Below, piece by piece: positions 61,335-64,000 of a stretch of 64,000 nucleotides of DNA. The translations under genes and the position numbers were made by a program. Within the stretch, counting starts at the first letter, position 1, and every line of letters begins with the position of its first letter. Source of the stretch: Micrococcales bacterium (GTDB lineage: Bacteria > Actinomycetota > Actinomycetes > Actinomycetales > Cellulomonadaceae); NCBI GenBank assembly GCA_009785115.1, contig WQWY01000004.1, positions 101,241-165,240 on the forward strand. Direction: 5' to 3'. The notes beneath the pieces were generated by a model. The model saw nothing but the letters and a program-made list of their open reading frames with translations, did not search any database and was not told where the DNA came from.

Positions 61335-61841
61335 ATGGGTCTCCTGCGTCGCGCTCCCCGGCTGCCTGAGCAGCACCGTGGCCGTCTCCGGCTCGCCGGG
61401 GACGGCGTGCTGGCTGTCGCTGAGCTGGCCGACCGTCGGTGGGCGGTGGCGAGCCGCCGCGCCCTGCACGTCGTGGACGGCGACGAGGTGCGCCGCTGGG
61501 CCTGGGCCCAGATCGACCGTGGCGCTCTCGACGCCGAGACCGGGACGCTGACGGTGCACCTGGTCAACGGCACCCACCAGGTGCTCCGGCTGCTGAACTC
61601 GCGCTCGTCTCGCCCTTTCGCCACGACGTTCCGTGAGCGGGTGCAGTCGTCGGTGGTCTGCTCCCGCACCGTGACCGTCCCGGGAGGCGGTGCCGTTCAC
61701 GTGACCGTGCGTCGCGACGAGGACGGTTCCTTGTTCACCCAGGTGATCGGTCCAGGGACGATCGACCTCAGCGACCCGAAGGTCGCTGAGGTCGTCGACG
61801 AGGCCGAGGCCCAGGTGCGGGAGTCCGTCGGCCTCACCTGA
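61335..61841 (+). CDS. conserved hypothetical protein
   Basis: MGLLRRAPRLPEQHRGRLRLAGDGVLAVAELADRRWAVASRRALHVVDGDEVRRWAWAQIDRGALD; TACGGT -10 6 nt before ATG. Confidence 0.75.
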   Translation: MGLLRRAPRLPEQHRGRLRLAGDGVLAVAELADRRWAVASRRALHVVDGDEVRRWAWAQIDRGALDAETGTLTVHLVNGTHQVLRLLNSRSSRPFATTFRERVQSSVVCSRTVTVPGGGAVHVTVRRDEDGSLFTQVIGPGTIDLSDPKVAEVVDEAEAQVRESVGLT

Positions 61842-61948
61842 CGCTCCTGCCCGGTGCGACAGCCGCCCAGGACCACCCAGCGACGCTGACATGGACGCCA
61901 ACCGGTGTGCACAAGGGCCCGCGCCGCTGCTAGTGTTGGCGATCGCGA

Positions 61949-62020
61949 TCCCCCATAGCTCAATGGCAGAGCATCCGACTGTTAATCGGAGGGTTCCTGG
62001 TTCGAGTCCAGGTGGGGGAG
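61949..62020 (+). tRNA. tRNA-Asn(GUU)
   Basis: TCCCCCATAGCTCAATGGCAGAGCATCCGACTGTTAATCGGAGGGTTCCTGGTTCGAGTCCAGGTGGGGGAG; loop CTGTTAA. Confidence 0.95.
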
Positions 62021-62347
62021 CTAGCGAAAGGCCAGGTCAGATGAGATTTTCTGGCCTGCCCTTCGTTGTGCCTCACCGCACACGGTCGTCTATCGGTCAT
62101 CTACGGACCCTGGTTCGGGCCGGTCAGGACGCACCCACGAGCGCCCACCCCCACTCCTTGGAACGAGTCACCTGGCCACATCAGCCGTCTGTGCTGATGG
62201 GTGGGAAGAGGTCGGCGACGCCTCTACACCGAGGGCGGGGTTACGTCGTCCAGGCTCGACACCGCCGACCATCTCGCCGACACGGGCAGCGGCCAGCGTA
62301 AGAGCCTCGTTGCTGGGGCGACTCACCATGCCAGCGCAACGACAGGC

Positions 62348-62398
62348 CACCTCACACCGCAGCGCGGTGGCCCCTTCGGCGCGCCGCGGTGTGAGGTG
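62348..62398 (-). terminator. 13-bp hairpin downstream of the TA-like operon
   Basis: CACCTCACACCGC (62348-62360) / GCGGTGTGAGGTG (62386-62398). Confidence 0.7.
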
Positions 62399-62404
62399 CT
62401 CCCG

Positions 62405-62671
62405 TCAGGCGTCGCCGACGAGCGCGGCGTACTTGCGGTGGGCGTTCTGCTTGGAGGTGCGCAGGACGAGGCCGATCGCGGCCCAAGAGTCGCCGGCAGC
62501 CCTGGCGGCCCGGATGGTGTCGACGAGCTCGGCCTCTGCCTCGTCGGCGCGCTCGCGTGCGGCGGCCACGGCGCGCAGGTTGGTGCCGTCCCGCATGGCG
62601 GCAGGGTCGATGGTGTCGATGAACGCCTCGGCGTCGGTACGGCGGGTGGTTGCGGTAGCCATGGTCATCAC
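62405..62671 (-). CDS. putative antitoxin (small HTH-like protein)
   Basis: ADEAEAELVDTIRAARAAGDSWAAIGLVLRTSKQNAHRKYAALVGDA; overlaps the upstream gene by 4 nt. Confidence 0.65.
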   Translation of the reverse strand: MMTMATATTRRTDAEAFIDTIDPAAMRDGTNLRAVAAARERADEAEAELVDTIRAARAAGDSWAAIGLVLRTSKQNAHRKYAALVGDA

Positions 62672-62904
62672 CTCAGGTAGTGGTAGCGGGAGGGTTGGAG
62701 GACGTCGGCGTGGATGACGCGGAGCGGGTCGCCAGCGGGGACGAGGACCAGCTCGAGGAACCTTCCGGAGCGGTCGGGGCCGATCCAGAAGAGCCGGGTC
62801 TCGCCGTCGTAGTCCTGCTCGGCGTAGCGGATCGGGTTGTCCAGCGCATGGAGGATGTCGGCGTCCGCGATGCCGTGCTTGCGGGCGCTGCGCCTGATCT
62901 CCAT
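62668..62904 (-). CDS. putative toxin (BrnT/DUF4258-like small protein)
   Basis: MEIRRSARKHGIADADILHALDNPIRYAEQDYDGETRLFWIGPDRSGRFLELVLVPAGDPLRVIHADVLQPSRYHYLR. Confidence 0.65.
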   Translation of the reverse strand: MEIRRSARKHGIADADILHALDNPIRYAEQDYDGETRLFWIGPDRSGRFLELVLVPAGDPLRVIHADVLQPSRYHYLR

Positions 62905-62906
62905 AG

Positions 62907-62925
62907 CGTCATCATAGTGATGACG
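62907..62925. promoter_or_regulatory. palindromic operator CGTCATCA-TAG-TGATGACG upstream of the TA-like operon
   Basis: Perfect 8-bp arms directly 5' of the toxin ATG; extra half-site TGATGACG at 62945-62952. Confidence 0.7.
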
Positions 62926-63155
62926 TTCAGAGATGTCAACAGAATGATGACGAACACTCGGCCAGGTCGAGCAGGGAGAGCGCGGAGCGGCTCGTCGGCC
63001 TGCAGTTGGTAGGTTGTCGCCCAGAGGGACAGTGCTCACAACTTCCCCGGTGCCGGAATCCCTCTCCGGCCCGGGCGGTGATCTCAGTTCGATCACCGTC
63101 TACAGACACACCCCCGGCCCCGGCCAGGGGAGAGGTCAAGTAGAGGAGAGACGCC

Positions 63156-63239
63156 ATGTTGTCCAAGGAGTTCCGAGCCTTGGCCTACCTCGTAGCATGG
63201 ATGACGGTCGCCGTCATCGCAGTCAACATGTTCGGGTAG
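63156..63239 (+). CDS. 27-aa single-pass membrane micro-protein
   Basis: ATG after RBS (tagaggagag): MLSKEFRALAYLVAWMTVAVIAVNMFG; followed by a strong terminator. Confidence 0.6.
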   Translation: MLSKEFRALAYLVAWMTVAVIAVNMFG

Positions 63240-63244
63240 CACGG

Positions 63245-63300
63245 AGGGCGTGCGCGCGGGTCCAGGTCCATCGCCCGCGCGCACGGCCTCCTTCTCCTTT
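63245..63300 (+). terminator. rho-independent-like terminator downstream of micro-ORF
   Basis: GGAGGGC-GTGCGCGCGGG ... CCCGCGCGCAC-GGCCTCC then TTCTCCTTTCC; 11-bp perfect core arms. Confidence 0.8.
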
Positions 63301-63624
63301 CCTGCAGCGCTGAGCAGTTGTCGTCACGCAGTCGCGCCTACGGCAGCCCTCAGACCGTCCTCAAGAAGAAGGACGTAGCGCTGGGGCACCTCTAGCCGGG
63401 AGTGCCCGAGGACGCTCACCGTCGTCGGCTCTCCGCGCCGATCGACGGTCGTCCAACTCTGCGACTTCCGCTCCTAGAGCGGGCACGGGAGAATGTGAAG
63501 TTTTCGGACACCCCTCACCACTGCCCACGGCCCTGACTTGCACAGGTCGGGCTTGATTTCGGGGTCTCGGTCGTATCTGTGCTGGTCAGGTGCTCAGGAT
63601 CTGGGTGGGTGACACACTAAGCAG

Positions 63625-63883
63625 GTGGTGTTCCTGAGGAAGGTCCGTACGGCCTCGGGTGCGACGGCCGTGCAGATCGCCCGGCGGGAGAACAGGCGCG
63701 ACGTGGTGGTCGAGCATCTGGGTTCGGCACGCACCGACGCCGAGCTGGCAGCGTTGATGCAGGTCGGGCGCCGTAAGCTCCAGATACAGGGTCAAGGTGT
63801 CCTCGATCTTGGCCCAGAGCCGGACCAGGACGGGGCGGTGGTGGTCGGGCAGGTCTCGCGGCTGCTGACCGACATGTGGAGCC
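63625..63883 (+). pseudogene. 5' fragment of IS1634-like transposase gene
   Basis: FLRKVRTASGATAVQIARRENRRDVVVEHLGSARTDAELAALMQVGRRKL resembles the N-terminus of IS1634-family transposases; interrupted at ~63884. Confidence 0.65.
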
Positions 63884-64000
63884 TGACCCGGTTTCCCGGA
63901 CAGTGTTGGTGTGGTGATCATCATGCCGCGTTGGTCGCGGCGGTGTGCAGGTCCTCGAAGTCGTTCGGGGACCGGTAGCCCAGCGCGGAGTGGCGTCGGA
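63884..64000 (-). mobile_element. IS3-family insertion sequence, terminal part (truncated by window end)
   Basis: Terminal-repeat-like TGACCCGGTTTCCCGGACA at 63884; minus frame 63921-63998 ends RRHSALGYRSPNDFEDLHTAATNAA*, an IS3 (rve) transposase C-terminus. Confidence 0.8.

Noticed and set aside
62030-62340. Attachment-site duplicate of the tRNA-Asn 3' end
   Set aside because: No second copy of ggttcgagtccaggtgggggag was found before the window end; it may lie outside.

Overview
High-GC actinobacterial chromosomal segment, probably Micrococcales (inferred from gene content and order). It is mostly a conserved housekeeping backbone. In order: partial principal sigma factor, polyprenyl synthase, Rv2175c-like/PknL pair, class II DAHP synthase, PPi-type phosphofructokinase, trpD, sodA, pyrD, pepA, lpd/sucB, ABC transporter, glnA1-glnE-glnA2, panB, map, ppgK, RNase P RNA, aceE, a fasR-fabD-fabH-acpP-fabF locus, def, bldC-like gene, P1B-type ATPase and three tRNAs. 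Two accessory patches stand out. One is ~11.9-15.9 kb: an XRE/DUF4190 divergent pair with a 10-bp inverted-repeat operator, a HigBA-like toxin-antitoxin module with an operator overlapping its -10, a truncated DUF433 gene, a duplicated Lrp/AsnC-type RAM protein and an orphan AT-richer membrane protein. The other is ~62.0-64.0 kb after tRNA-Asn: a small TA-like module with a palindromic operator, a 27-aa transmembrane micro-ORF with its own RBS and terminator, and an IS1634-like fragment interrupted by an IS3-family element. Other points: at least 12 genes look leaderless (-10 box 6-8 nt before the start codon); a 5 x 16-bp imperfect tandem repeat lies behind a terminator between acpP and fabF; a DtxR/IdeR-like iron box precedes a P1B ATPase; and there is a secreted protein with two tandem ferritin-like (erythrin) domains. 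No computation or database search was run; family calls are from sequence recognition.
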